54,095 nt of DNA from Dechloromonas aromatica (nom. nud.) (GTDB taxonomy: Bacteria > Pseudomonadota > Gammaproteobacteria > Burkholderiales > Rhodocyclaceae), in NCBI GenBank assembly GCA_017848965.1, contig JAFIHA010000006.1, positions 1-54,095 of the forward strand, read 5' to 3'. The position numbers and the translations under genes were made by a program. Positions 7,756-15,038 of the stretch are shown here, in pieces (the first letter of the stretch is position 1; the number at the start of each line of letters is the position of its first letter). Under the pieces are notes generated by a model that made no database searches, had not been told where the DNA came from, and worked only from the letters and a program-made list of their open reading frames with translations.

Positions 7756-10377
7756 TCATTGCCCCGGCCGCGACTGGCGTAGCCATTGGAGGAGGGTTTC
7801 GAACAGCCGTTCCGGCGCCACCGGTTTGCCGAGGTGGTCGTTCATGCCGGCTTCCAGGCAGCGTAGGCGGTCTTCGGCGAAGGCGTTGGCGGTCATGGCG
7901 ATGATCGGTGTCTCGCGGTTCAGCGATGCGGCGCGGATGGCGCGCGTTGCTTCGATGCCGTTGAGGGTCGGCATCTGCATGTCCATCAGGATCAGCGCAT
8001 AGGTTTCGCGCTGCGCCAGCGCCACCGCCTCGCCGCCGTCCTCGGCGGTGTCGACGCAGAGGCCGCAATCCTCGAGCAGGCCGAGCGCCACTTCGCGGTT
8101 GATCGGCTCGTCCTCGACGAGCAGGACGCGGCTGGCCAGGAATTCGCGGATGATCTGCAACTCGGCCGAACTGCCCGGCGTGTCGGCTACCCGCGCGTTG
8201 TCGTCGTGGCGCAGGCGGGCGGTGAACCAGAAGGTGCTGCCCTGGCCGGCGACGCTGTCGACGCCGATTTCGCCACCCATCAGGTGCACCAGGCGCTTGC
8301 TGATCGCCAGGCCGAGGCCGCTGCCGCCGTACTTGCGGGTCATCGAGTTGTCGGCCTGCTCGAAGGCGGTGAATAGGCGTTGCCGGGCTTCATCGGCGAT
8401 GCCGATGCCGCTGTCCTCGATCGCGAAACGCAGGGTCACGTTGCCGTCGATGATTTCGCCGGCCTGGCAGCGCACGGTGACCTGGCCGGCATGGGTGAAT
8501 TTGATCGCGTTGCCGGTCAGGTTGAGCAGGACCTGGCCCAGGCGCAAGGGATCGCCAATCAGCGACAGCCCCCTGGTCGCGTCGCTGACGTCGATGTGCA
8601 GGGCCAGTCCCTTTTCGGCGGCGCGTTGGGCGGTCAGGCTGTGCAGGTTCTCGAGCACGCTGCCGAGCCGGAAATCGGTTTCCTCGAGTTTCATCCGCTC
8701 GGCTTCGATCCGGGAGATGTCGAGGATGTCGTTGATCACGTGCAGCAGGTGCTTCGACGCGCCATCGATCTTGCCCAGTTGCTCGCGCAACTGGCGCTCG
8801 CTGGTCTGGCGCAGGATCATGCAGGTCATGCCCATGATCGCGTTCATCGGCGTGCGCAGTTCGTGGCTCATGTTGGCGAGGAAGGTGCTCTTGGCGCGGC
8901 TGGCGTCCTCGGCGCTTTCCTTGGCCTGGATCAGGGCGGCGGTGCGTTCCTCGACCAGCGCTTCGAGATGGTCGCGGTGGCGGTGCAGTTCCGCTTCCGT
9001 GCGCTTGCGCTCGCTGATGTCGCGGAAGGCGCTGACCGAACCGCCGGTCGCCCGGCCGACCGGGTCGCGGATCGGTCGGGCGGCAATCTCGACATCGACC
9101 AGGCTGCCGTTGCGATGGCGGAACTGCAGTTCGCCATGGAAGGCGCGGCCGTTGCGCACTGCCTCGAACAGCGGGCACTGCGCCAGCGGAACCGGGTTGC
9201 TGCCGTGGTTATGGAAGAGATCGTGACCGATGGCGCCGATTACCTCCTTGGTCGAATAGCCGAGGATTTCGGTGAACGCCGGGTTGACCATCAGGACCCG
9301 CCCGCCGCGGTCGAGCACGTAGATGCCGTCGGCGATCGTGTCGGTGATCGCGCGCAGCCGTTCCGCCTCGCGTGCCTGGTGCCGACGCATGTGCCACAGG
9401 CGTGCGGTCAATGCCGAAATGGTCAGCAGGGCGAGGATGCCGGCGAGAATCTGCCAGCGGTAACGCTGCCAGACATCGCGCATGCGGAAATCGGCCTCCT
9501 CGTAGGGAGGCAGGCGCAGGGCGCGGGTCAGTTGGTCGACGTACTGATAATCGCCGGGGATGGTGAAACCATGGATGCCCATCGCCTGCGCTACCGCCAT
9601 GTCCGGCGTGATCAGCAGCAGCGCCCGGTTGACGCGCTTGACGATGTCTTCCGGTACCTTGGGCAGCGCGGCGAAGGCCCATTCGGGGTAGAGCCGGGTC
9701 GAGGTGGCAAAGGGGAAGCCGGCGAAGCGCTGCGGGTTGATGACGCGCAACGCGCCGGGTTGCAGCTTGCCTTCGTGGCTCAGGGTTTCCAGGATGCCGG
9801 TGCGCACGAAGCCGACGTCGGCTTCGCCGGCGAGCACCGCATGAATCACCTTGTCGTGGCTGCCGACGGCGATCAGTTTCGCCTCATCCGGCAAGTCGAT
9901 GCCGGCCAGTTGCAGTTCGTAGGCCTGCGTCTGGTAGCCGCCGAGGAAGGTGGCGCCGGCGCCGGGAATCGCCACCCGGGTGCTGCGGATATCGCGCAGT
10001 TTGTGGATCTGGCTGTCGGCGCGGGTGATGATGACGCCGCCGAGCTGGGCGGTGGCCCGGCCATTCTCCAGGGACTGCTGGGTGGCCATGGCACCGGAGA
10101 GGCGGTTGCCGTAGCGCAACTGGATGTAATGCGCCGGGTTGGTGAACACCAGATCGATGCGCCCGGCGGCGATCGCCGCGTTCATCTCGGCATTGTCCAG
10201 ATATTCGACGCGGACGACATGGCCGGCGGTGGCGCCGCTCAGGTAAATGCCGAGCATGTCGTATTTTTGGGCCATCACCGGTTTCGGGCGGAAGGCGAGG
10301 ATGCCCAGCGTCAGGGTCTCTTGCGCCAGTCCGCACAAGGGCAGGGCGGCGAGGAACAGCGCCAGCCAGAATTTCAT
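7756..10377 (-). CDS. Hybrid sensor histidine kinase with PhnD-like periplasmic domain, PAS and receiver
   Basis: An 873-residue inner-membrane kinase. The signal peptide is MKFWLALFLAALPLCGLA. A periplasmic PhnD/phosphonate-binding-like domain spans about 25-290, including YQTQAYELQLAGI and VLAGEADVGFVRTGILE. One transmembrane helix (ILAGILALLTISALTARLW) follows, then a PAS domain (about 340-455) and a coiled coil. HisKA has the H-box [18 protein letters not shown] and the ATPase domain has IEDSGIGIADEARQRLF and [13 protein letters not shown]. The C-terminal receiver has its phospho-Asp in LILMDMQMPTLNG. It probably senses a small ligand such as an oxyanion or phosphonate analogue; the ligand is unknown. 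No cognate output regulator lies beside it. Confidence 0.9.
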   Translation of the reverse strand: MKFWLALFLAALPLCGLAQETLTLGILAFRPKPVMAQKYDMLGIYLSGATAGHVVRVEYLDNAEMNAAIAAGRIDLVFTNPAHYIQLRYGNRLSGAMATQQSLENGRATAQLGGVIITRADSQIHKLRDIRSTRVAIPGAGATFLGGYQTQAYELQLAGIDLPDEAKLIAVGSHDKVIHAVLAGEADVGFVRTGILETLSHEGKLQPGALRVINPQRFAGFPFATSTRLYPEWAFAALPKVPEDIVKRVNRALLLITPDMAVAQAMGIHGFTIPGDYQYVDQLTRALRLPPYEEADFRMRDVWQRYRWQILAGILALLTISALTARLWHMRRHQAREAERLRAITDTIADGIYVLDRGGRVLMVNPAFTEILGYSTKEVIGAIGHDLFHNHGSNPVPLAQCPLFEAVRNGRAFHGELQFRHRNGSLVDVEIAARPIRDPVGRATGGSVSAFRDISERKRTEAELHRHRDHLEALVEERTAALIQAKESAEDASRAKSTFLANMSHELRTPMNAIMGMTCMILRQTSERQLREQLGKIDGASKHLLHVINDILDISRIEAERMKLEETDFRLGSVLENLHSLTAQRAAEKGLALHIDVSDATRGLSLIGDPLRLGQVLLNLTGNAIKFTHAGQVTVRCQAGEIIDGNVTLRFAIEDSGIGIADEARQRLFTAFEQADNSMTRKYGGSGLGLAISKRLVHLMGGEIGVDSVAGQGSTFWFTARLRHDDNARVADTPGSSAELQIIREFLASRVLLVEDEPINREVALGLLEDCGLCVDTAEDGGEAVALAQRETYALILMDMQMPTLNGIEATRAIRAASLNRETPIIAMTANAFAEDRLRCLEAGMNDHLGKPVAPERLFETLLQWLRQSRPGQ

Positions 10378-10487
10378 TGTTCTCCCGTTTCGCCGTTTCG
10401 GCTTGTCAATACGCCTAATGGCCTTGGTTTTTTAGGGGTATTGTAAGCCTGTTGGTGGTGCCGGGGTGTCCGTATAATCGGCCGACC

Positions 10488-11372
10488 ATGATCGACACCC
10501 TGTTCCTGCCGCTGGCGCTCGCCTTCATCATGTTTTCGCTCGGCCTGGCGCTGCGCGCCGACGATTTTCGCAGCGTCGTCGTCCATTGGCGGGCGCTGCT
10601 CATCGGTCTCGCCGGCCAGATCCTGATGCTGCCGCTGCTCGCCGCCGCGCTCGGCGTCGGCCTGGGCCTGTCGCCGACCATGCTGCTCGGCCTGATGCTG
10701 ATCGCCGCCAGCCCCGGCGGCGTCAGTTCCGCCTTCCTGACCCACCTGGCGCGCGGCAACACCGCGCTGTCGCTGGTCGTCTCGGCGTTGAGCAGCCTGC
10801 TCGCGGTGTTCAGCCTGCCGCTGGTGATCAAGCTGCTGCTCGGCTGGCAGGCGGCCGGCGTCGCCGCGCCGTCGTTCTCGCCGGGCGACATGCCGCTCGG
10901 CAAGCTGTTCGGCGGCGTCCTCGTCGTCACCACCCTGCCCATCGTCGTCGGCATGCTGCTGCGCCTGCGTTTCAAGCTGATCGGCGAGCGCGGCGAACGC
11001 ATCGTCGGCCGACTGGCGACCGGCTTCTTCGTCGCCATCGTCGTCGTCACCTTCGTTGCGCACCGCAGCACGATCATCGACGGCTTTCCCAAGGTCGGCA
11101 GCGCCACCGTCCTGCTCAACCTGCTGACCATGCTCGGCGGCGTCTTGCTCGCCTGGGCCGGCGGGCTGCAGCGCCGGGAGGCGATCGCCATTAGCCTGGA
11201 ATGCGGTCTGCAGAACGCCGGTCTCGGCATCTTCGTCGCGCTCGCCGTCTTCCAGCGCCCGGAGCTGGCGGTGCCGAGCGTCGTCTACGCGCTGACGATG
11301 AATCTCGGCGCCATCATCTTCCTTGGCATCGTCCGTCGCCAAGGTGCCGGCGCCTGCCTCAGACCGAGTTGA
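10488..11372 (+). CDS. Bile acid:sodium symporter (BASS) family transporter
   Basis: A 294-residue integral membrane protein with about nine or ten hydrophobic helices. The start is ATG 10488 (MIDTLFLPLALAFIMFSLGL). BASS features are the early FSLGLALRADDF segment, LMLIAASPGGVSSAFLTHLA (the conserved sodium-site region), and the late SLECGLQNAGLGIFVAL motif. Members co-transport organic anions with Na+ in the cytoplasmic membrane; the substrate here is not predictable. A TATAAT box lies only 10 nt before the start and there is no Shine-Dalgarno, so the mRNA may have a very short leader or start elsewhere. It is divergent from the hybrid kinase. Confidence 0.85.
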   Translation: MIDTLFLPLALAFIMFSLGLALRADDFRSVVVHWRALLIGLAGQILMLPLLAAALGVGLGLSPTMLLGLMLIAASPGGVSSAFLTHLARGNTALSLVVSALSSLLAVFSLPLVIKLLLGWQAAGVAAPSFSPGDMPLGKLFGGVLVVTTLPIVVGMLLRLRFKLIGERGERIVGRLATGFFVAIVVVTFVAHRSTIIDGFPKVGSATVLLNLLTMLGGVLLAWAGGLQRREAIAISLECGLQNAGLGIFVALAVFQRPELAVPSVVYALTMNLGAIIFLGIVRRQGAGACLRPS

Positions 11373-11406
11373 CTGCAGAGCCGGAAAGCCGCTCGCTGTC
11401 AAGGTC

Positions 11407-11434
11407 TTGGCGTTTTCCGGAAAATCGGTAGAAT
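11407..11434 (+). promoter_or_regulatory. Promoter of the tRNA-Gly/tRNA-Val pair
   Basis: TTGGCG (11407-11412) and TAGAAT (11429-11434), 16 bp apart, lie 21 bp before tRNA-Gly. The GC-rich stretch GCGCGCC directly after the -10 is the discriminator type seen in stringently controlled stable-RNA promoters. Confidence 0.6.
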
Positions 11435-11455
11435 GCGCGCCTCGCACACGGAAAC

Positions 11456-11531
11456 GCGGCAGTAGCTCAGTTGGTAGAGCGATACCTTGCCAAGGTATAG
11501 GTCGAGAGTTCGAGACTCTTCTGCCGCTCCA
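11456..11531 (+). tRNA. tRNA-Gly (anticodon GCC)
   Basis: GCGGCAG (11456-11462) pairs with CTGCCGC (11521-11527); the discriminator is T and CCA is encoded (11529-11531). The anticodon stem ATACC/GGTAT encloses TTGCCAA, anticodon GCC. The D arm AGCTCAGTTGGTAGAGC and the T arm GAGAGTTCGAGACTC are canonical. It is 16 nt from the next tRNA and probably cotranscribed with it. Confidence 0.96.
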
Positions 11532-11547
11532 CAGCCTTTCCGTTCCG

Positions 11548-11624
11548 GCGTCCTTAGCTCAGTTGGTTAGAGCGCCACGTTGACATCGTGGAGGTCGATG
11601 GTTCGAATCCGTCAGGACGCACCA
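11548..11624 (+). tRNA. tRNA-Val (anticodon GAC)
   Basis: GCGTCCT (11548-11554) pairs with AGGACGC (11614-11620), followed by A and encoded CCA. The anticodon stem CCACG/CGTGG encloses TTGACAT, anticodon GAC. The D arm and T arm (GATGGTTCGAATCCGTC) are standard. The second gene of a two-tRNA unit. Confidence 0.96.
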
Positions 11625-11686
11625 CTGCGGTGGTTTTCCCGCTTTTTCCCGATTTCTCCGCCAGCCGGGCTGCTACGATGTGCGCC

Positions 11687-13099
11687 ATGAGTCTCTATCA
11701 GGACATTGCTGCGCGTACCGAAAAGCTGATCGGCGAAGGCGTACTGCGCCCGGGCGAGCGCCTGCCGTCGGTGCGCCAGGCCTGCCGCACGCACGCCGTG
11801 AGCCCGATCACCGTGACCCAGGCCTATGCGCTGCTGGAGAGTCGCGGGCTGATCGAGGCGCGGCCGAAATCCGGCTATTTCGTGCGCGCCCGCCTCGGCC
11901 AGAAGCTGCCCGAGCCGGCGATGACGCATCCGGCCGGCGGCGCCACCGAACTGCAGGTCAGCGATTTCATCTTCCAGATCCTCGACAGCGTGCGCGATCC
12001 GGACATCGTGCCGCTCGGTTCGAGCTTTCCGGCGGCGTCGCTGTTTCCTTTCGACAAGCTCGGGCGTTGTCTGGCCAGCGCCTCCCGCCGGCTCGATCCG
12101 CAGTCCACGCTGAGCGACCTGCCGCCGGGCAACGAGGCCTTGCGCCGGCAGATCGCGCTGCGCTACCTGGCGCAGGGCGCCTCGGTGTCGCCGCAGGAGA
12201 TCGTCGTTACCGCCGGTGCGATGGAAGGCCTCAACCTCTGCCTGCAGGCGGTGACCCGGCCGGGCGACCTGATCGCCGTCGAATCGCCGACCTTCTATGC
12301 CGGTCTGCAGGCAAGCGAGCGCCTCGGCCTGCGCGTCATCGAGATTCCCAGCCATCCGCGCCAGGGCGTCAGCCTGACGGCGCTCGAAGCGGCGCTGCGC
12401 GAGCATCCGGTGAAGGCCTGCCTGTTCATGCTCAACTTCGCCAATCCGACCGGCAGCCTGTTGTCCGACCCGCGCAAGCAGGAACTGCTGCAGTTGCTGC
12501 GCCGCCACCAGGTGCCGCTGATCGAAGACGACGTCTATGGCGAACTGCATTTCGACCGCCAGGCGCCCTTGTGCAGCAAGGCCGCCGACAGCGACGGCCT
12601 GGTCATGCACGTCTCCTCGTTCTCCAAGTGTCTGGCGCCCGGCTACCGACTCGGCTGGGTCGCTGCCGGCCGCTACGCCGAGGCGATCCGCCGGCAGAAA
12701 CTGGCGACCAGCCTGGCGACCTCGGTGCCGGTGCAGATCGCGCTTGCCGATTACCTGCGCCAGGGCGGTTTCGACAAGCACCTGCGCCAGTTGCGACGGC
12801 GCCTGGCCGAGCAGGCGGCGACGCTGGTCGCCGCCGTCGAGCGACATTTCCCGGAAGGCACCCGGCTGGCCCGGCCGCAGGGCGGCTATTTCCTGTGGCT
12901 CGAACTGCCGCCGCAGGTCGATGCGCTGCGCCTGCACCGCGAGGCGCTGGCGCGCGGCATCAGCGTCGCGCCGGGGCCGATCTTCTCGGCCAAGCGCGAG
13001 TTCGCCCACCACCTGCGGCTGAATTTCGGCCATCCGGTTGGCGAGGCCCAGCTGGCGGCAGTGGCGACCCTGGGCCGCCTGGTCGCGGCCGCGGTGTAG
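11687..13099 (+). CDS. MocR-type regulator: GntR winged helix fused to PLP aminotransferase-like domain
   Basis: A 470-residue fusion protein. Residues 1-75 form a GntR winged helix-turn-helix (GVLRPGERLPSVRQACR, then SPITVTQAYALLESRGLIEA). Residues about 110-465 form a fold type I aminotransferase domain with a PLP-lysine motif SSFSKCLAPGYRLGWV and the LIEDDVYGELHFD aspartate motif. MocR proteins use PLP or amino compounds as effectors and normally act as regulators rather than enzymes. ATG 11687 is preferred over ATG 11678 because homology begins at SLYQDIA. The target is not evident: no PLP or amino acid gene is adjacent. It follows tRNA-Val by 62 nt. Confidence 0.9.
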   Translation: MSLYQDIAARTEKLIGEGVLRPGERLPSVRQACRTHAVSPITVTQAYALLESRGLIEARPKSGYFVRARLGQKLPEPAMTHPAGGATELQVSDFIFQILDSVRDPDIVPLGSSFPAASLFPFDKLGRCLASASRRLDPQSTLSDLPPGNEALRRQIALRYLAQGASVSPQEIVVTAGAMEGLNLCLQAVTRPGDLIAVESPTFYAGLQASERLGLRVIEIPSHPRQGVSLTALEAALREHPVKACLFMLNFANPTGSLLSDPRKQELLQLLRRHQVPLIEDDVYGELHFDRQAPLCSKAADSDGLVMHVSSFSKCLAPGYRLGWVAAGRYAEAIRRQKLATSLATSVPVQIALADYLRQGGFDKHLRQLRRRLAEQAATLVAAVERHFPEGTRLARPQGGYFLWLELPPQVDALRLHREALARGISVAPGPIFSAKREFAHHLRLNFGHPVGEAQLAAVATLGRLVAAAV

Positions 13100-13303
13100 C
13101 CGCAGAATCGCACTGACCAGAGCACAGGTTCTTGGCGAAGTTGACCGCTGAGTCGCATCAACTTGACAGGCTCGAATCGACCCAAAGCGGATACTGGCGA
13201 ATTGAGAAAGCAGACGTTCAGGAACGTTTGTATTCACCGGCGAGGAGGGGCTTCATCACGTAGCGTCCGGTGGATTGATGGATTGGGCCGCAAGTCATCG
13301 GTC
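13100..13303. other. Non-coding gap between MocR gene and hypothetical gene
   Basis: About 200 nt in which I see no convincing gene. Composition drops in GC from here to about 13,850 relative to its neighbours, suggesting the left edge of acquired DNA. An open frame across it (13163-13534) has atypical residue content and overlaps the better ORF on the other strand. Confidence 0.4.
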
Positions 13304-13738
13304 TTAGGCGCTGGGCTTTGCATCGGGATGCACCATTTGCAAATGCTGTACAAGCCCACGCTTCCAAAGGCCGCACACAGGGCATTTTTGTTTTACAAGG
13401 CGATTCAGAACCCTGTAGCCTTCCACCTTCCGAAGCCGTGCAACATTGCCGTTGACGAGATATTCAACACGAGCGTATGTCATCTCCGCCCCGCGGCAGG
13501 AGTTAATCTTCAATCGACGAAAGCTCTCAGATAGCCGGGCGATTGGGTCGGGAACTGAGTGGCTTCTGTACAAGAGAAGAAGGTCAGCTACCAACTCGCA
13601 GAAGCTCGTTGAGTAGGTAGTTGCAAAGTTTGCCCTCCCTACGTTGAGGGGATTAATTCCGGTCGGTCCGATGCGCTTGCATTCAGTGAGGAGGGCATCC
13701 TCATCACCAGCGAAGACAGCAGATGATTGATAGGACAT
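13304..13738 (-). CDS. Hypothetical protein with C-terminal C2H2-like zinc finger
   Basis: The protein is 144 residues from ATG 13738; an upstream TTG at 13753 would add five. I do not recognise the N-terminal 115 residues. The C-terminus has KCPVCGLWKRGLVQHLQMVH, a Cys-x2-Cys ... His-x4-His arrangement like a C2H2 zinc finger, found in some bacterial and mobile-element proteins. The first half has a helical segment FCELVADLLLLYRSHS. Codon use is less GC-biased than surrounding genes. It lies next to an insertion sequence remnant, so it was probably acquired horizontally. Function is unknown; nucleic acid binding is a guess from the finger. Confidence 0.55.
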   Translation of the reverse strand: MSYQSSAVFAGDEDALLTECKRIGPTGINPLNVGRANFATTYSTSFCELVADLLLLYRSHSVPDPIARLSESFRRLKINSCRGAEMTYARVEYLVNGNVARLRKVEGYRVLNRLVKQKCPVCGLWKRGLVQHLQMVHPDAKPSA

Positions 13739-13849
13739 ACCTATACGGCCCAACGAAGCTGTAGAAAAATTCTCTTCATGCCGGGATCGTGCCGTGAACC
13801 ATATGGAATATCAAGGTTCCAATGCGCATTGGGTTTGGGGAGCAGCAGC

Positions 13850-14083
13850 ATGGCGCGCTAGAAGTGGATCGACACCAGCCCCCGCTTCTTGGCGGTGGAT
13901 CTGGCGAAGCAGTTGTTGCCGGGCAGTTTCGAGCATGCGGTGCATCATCTGTTCGAACATGAAATCGACCTCGGTGGCTTTGCCGCCCGCTACCGCAACG
14001 ACCTGAACGGCGCGCCGGCCTACCCTCCCGGGATGCTGCTCCAGGTCATCCTCTGTGCCTACGCCCGGGGCCAACGTCCGCTA
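13850..14083 (+). pseudogene. Transposase remnant, N-terminal part (IS1182/IS5-like)
   Basis: The frame from ATG 13850 has a TAG at codon 4 and then reads WIDTSPRFLAVDLAKQLLPG, FEHAVHHLFEHEIDLGGFAA and RYRNDLNGAPAYPPGMLLQV, followed by ILCAYARG. This is the N-terminal DUF772-like region of IS1182-type transposases. Homology stops after about 75 residues, where the usual SRGI-like continuation is replaced by unrelated sequence. The catalytic DDE domain is absent. It is therefore a dead fragment with an early stop and 3' truncation. It marks a past insertion next to the broken end of the norE cluster. Confidence 0.7.
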
Positions 14084-14213
14084 TGCGACGCTTTCTTGAG
14101 AGAGCGCTCGTGGCCGGGTGCTGCCAGAGAGCTTCTGGTCACGATGACGATATTGCGTGGTCAGCCGGGATAAGTTTCGGCGGTCAACGCCATCGAGATT
14201 CCACTGTAGCCGC

Positions 14214-14403
14214 CTAAAGCGTCGCCCAGCGGGCGAATTCGGCGCCGAACAGGGCGACCAGCACCAGCGCCACCGGCACCGCCAGCACGAAGCCGGCCAG
14301 CACGCGGCGGATGAACGGATGCGCCAGTGGCGCTTCGAGGAAGCAGCGCCAGCCAGGCCAGGGTCGGCGCCAGCAGACGCGGGGCGGGGGCGGTCGGGGT
14401 CAT
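14214..14403 (-). pseudogene. Possible frameshifted small membrane-protein gene after norE
   Basis: Starting at ATG 14403, 1 nt after the norE stop, the frame reads MTPTAPAPRLLAPTLAW and then becomes implausible. One frame over, the sequence continues FLEAPLAHPFIRRVLAGFVL and AVPVALVLVALFGAEFARW to TAG 14214-14216, with a clear transmembrane helix. A single-base indel near 14345-14355 would join them to a protein of about 62 residues. It could be a small subunit associated with NorE, but I do not recognise it. The IS remnant begins about 130 nt further left. A sequencing error is an alternative. Confidence 0.3.
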
Positions 14404-14406
14404 GGT

Positions 14407-14871
14407 TCAGGCGAGCACCCACAACATGCCGAGGATGCCCCAGAGCGCATGCACCAGGTGGTTGAAGGTCAGGTAGTAGTAGACGGTGAACAAGATGCCG
14501 GATTCGCCGTTGATGCCGTGGGCGAGGTTCCAGCGGATCTCGAGGAGCTTGGCCAGCAGGCCGCCGCTCAGCCCGTATAGCGACAGCCGCCGGCGACTAG
14601 CGCCGATGGCCTGCACCGAGCAGGCGATCAGGAAGCTGCTGCTGAGCATGAGCAGCGTGATAGCCGTGTCGGCGGTGCGCGACAGGCGCTCGGCGCCCTC
14701 GGCGAAAGCCTCGGGGAAATGCGCGCGGGCGACGAAGTAGACCGTGAACAGCACGAGAAACTCGACGAACTCGCAGCAGATGCCGACCCAGATTCCCTTG
14801 TTGCCGGGGATGCGTGTGTGGCGAGGGCCGCGGTTGCCATGATCTTGCGTTCCGGATTGCGATACCGCCAT
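14407..14871 (-). CDS. norE: Heme-copper oxidase subunit III-like protein NorE, possibly C-terminally short
   Basis: A 154-residue membrane protein from ATG 14871. Subunit III features are GNKGIWVGICCEFVEFLVLF, VYFVARAHFPEAF, a TLLMLSSSFLIACSVQAI helix and YYYLTFNHLVHALWGILGML. NorE-type proteins assist nitric oxide reductase or related oxidases and lack metal centres. Family members I know continue about 30-40 residues with one more helix, whereas this one stops soon after the HLVHALWG helix. The next ORF and an IS remnant follow on the left, so the end may be truncated. It is divergent from ccoG. Confidence 0.7.
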   Translation of the reverse strand: MAVSQSGTQDHGNRGPRHTRIPGNKGIWVGICCEFVEFLVLFTVYFVARAHFPEAFAEGAERLSRTADTAITLLMLSSSFLIACSVQAIGASRRRLSLYGLSGGLLAKLLEIRWNLAHGINGESGILFTVYYYLTFNHLVHALWGILGMLWVLA

Positions 14872-14937
14872 CGCCCCATCGCCGGCGGCGGCGCACAGGG
14901 ACAGATGGCGCGAATGGCGATCGGTACAGGGGGCTGG

Positions 14938-14956
14938 TAGGCACAATCTGTGCCTA
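14938..14956. promoter_or_regulatory. Perfect inverted repeat (8-bp arms) between norE and ccoG
   Basis: TAGGCACA-ATC-TGTGCCTA is a perfect 8-bp inverted repeat with a 3-nt spacer, 67 bp from the norE start and 83 bp from the ccoG start. It is a typical dimeric operator for a shared divergent promoter region. It does not match the FNR box (TTGAT-N4-ATCAA). The regulator is unknown. Confidence 0.6.
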
Positions 14957-15038
14957 TAACAAATTGCAGTTTCTGAATCTGTTCCTGTCTGGCGGCCGGT
15001 GGTCTACTGGCGGCCGTCAAACACCGAGGAGCGGGAGC

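Noticed and set aside
10452..10478. Promoter TTGGTG-N15-TATAAT for the BASS transporter
   Set aside because: The -10 is perfect but the spacer is 15 bp and the start codon follows after only 10 nt, so I did not list it as a feature.
13163..13534. A 123-codon plus-strand frame
   Set aside because: Overlaps the better-supported zinc-finger ORF on the other strand, has no ribosome site and no recognisable sequence.
14938..14956. FNR/DNR box between norE and ccoG
   Set aside because: The inverted repeat there is TAGGCACA-N3-TGTGCCTA, not TTGAT-N4-ATCAA, so the oxygen/nitric-oxide regulator FNR family is not supported.
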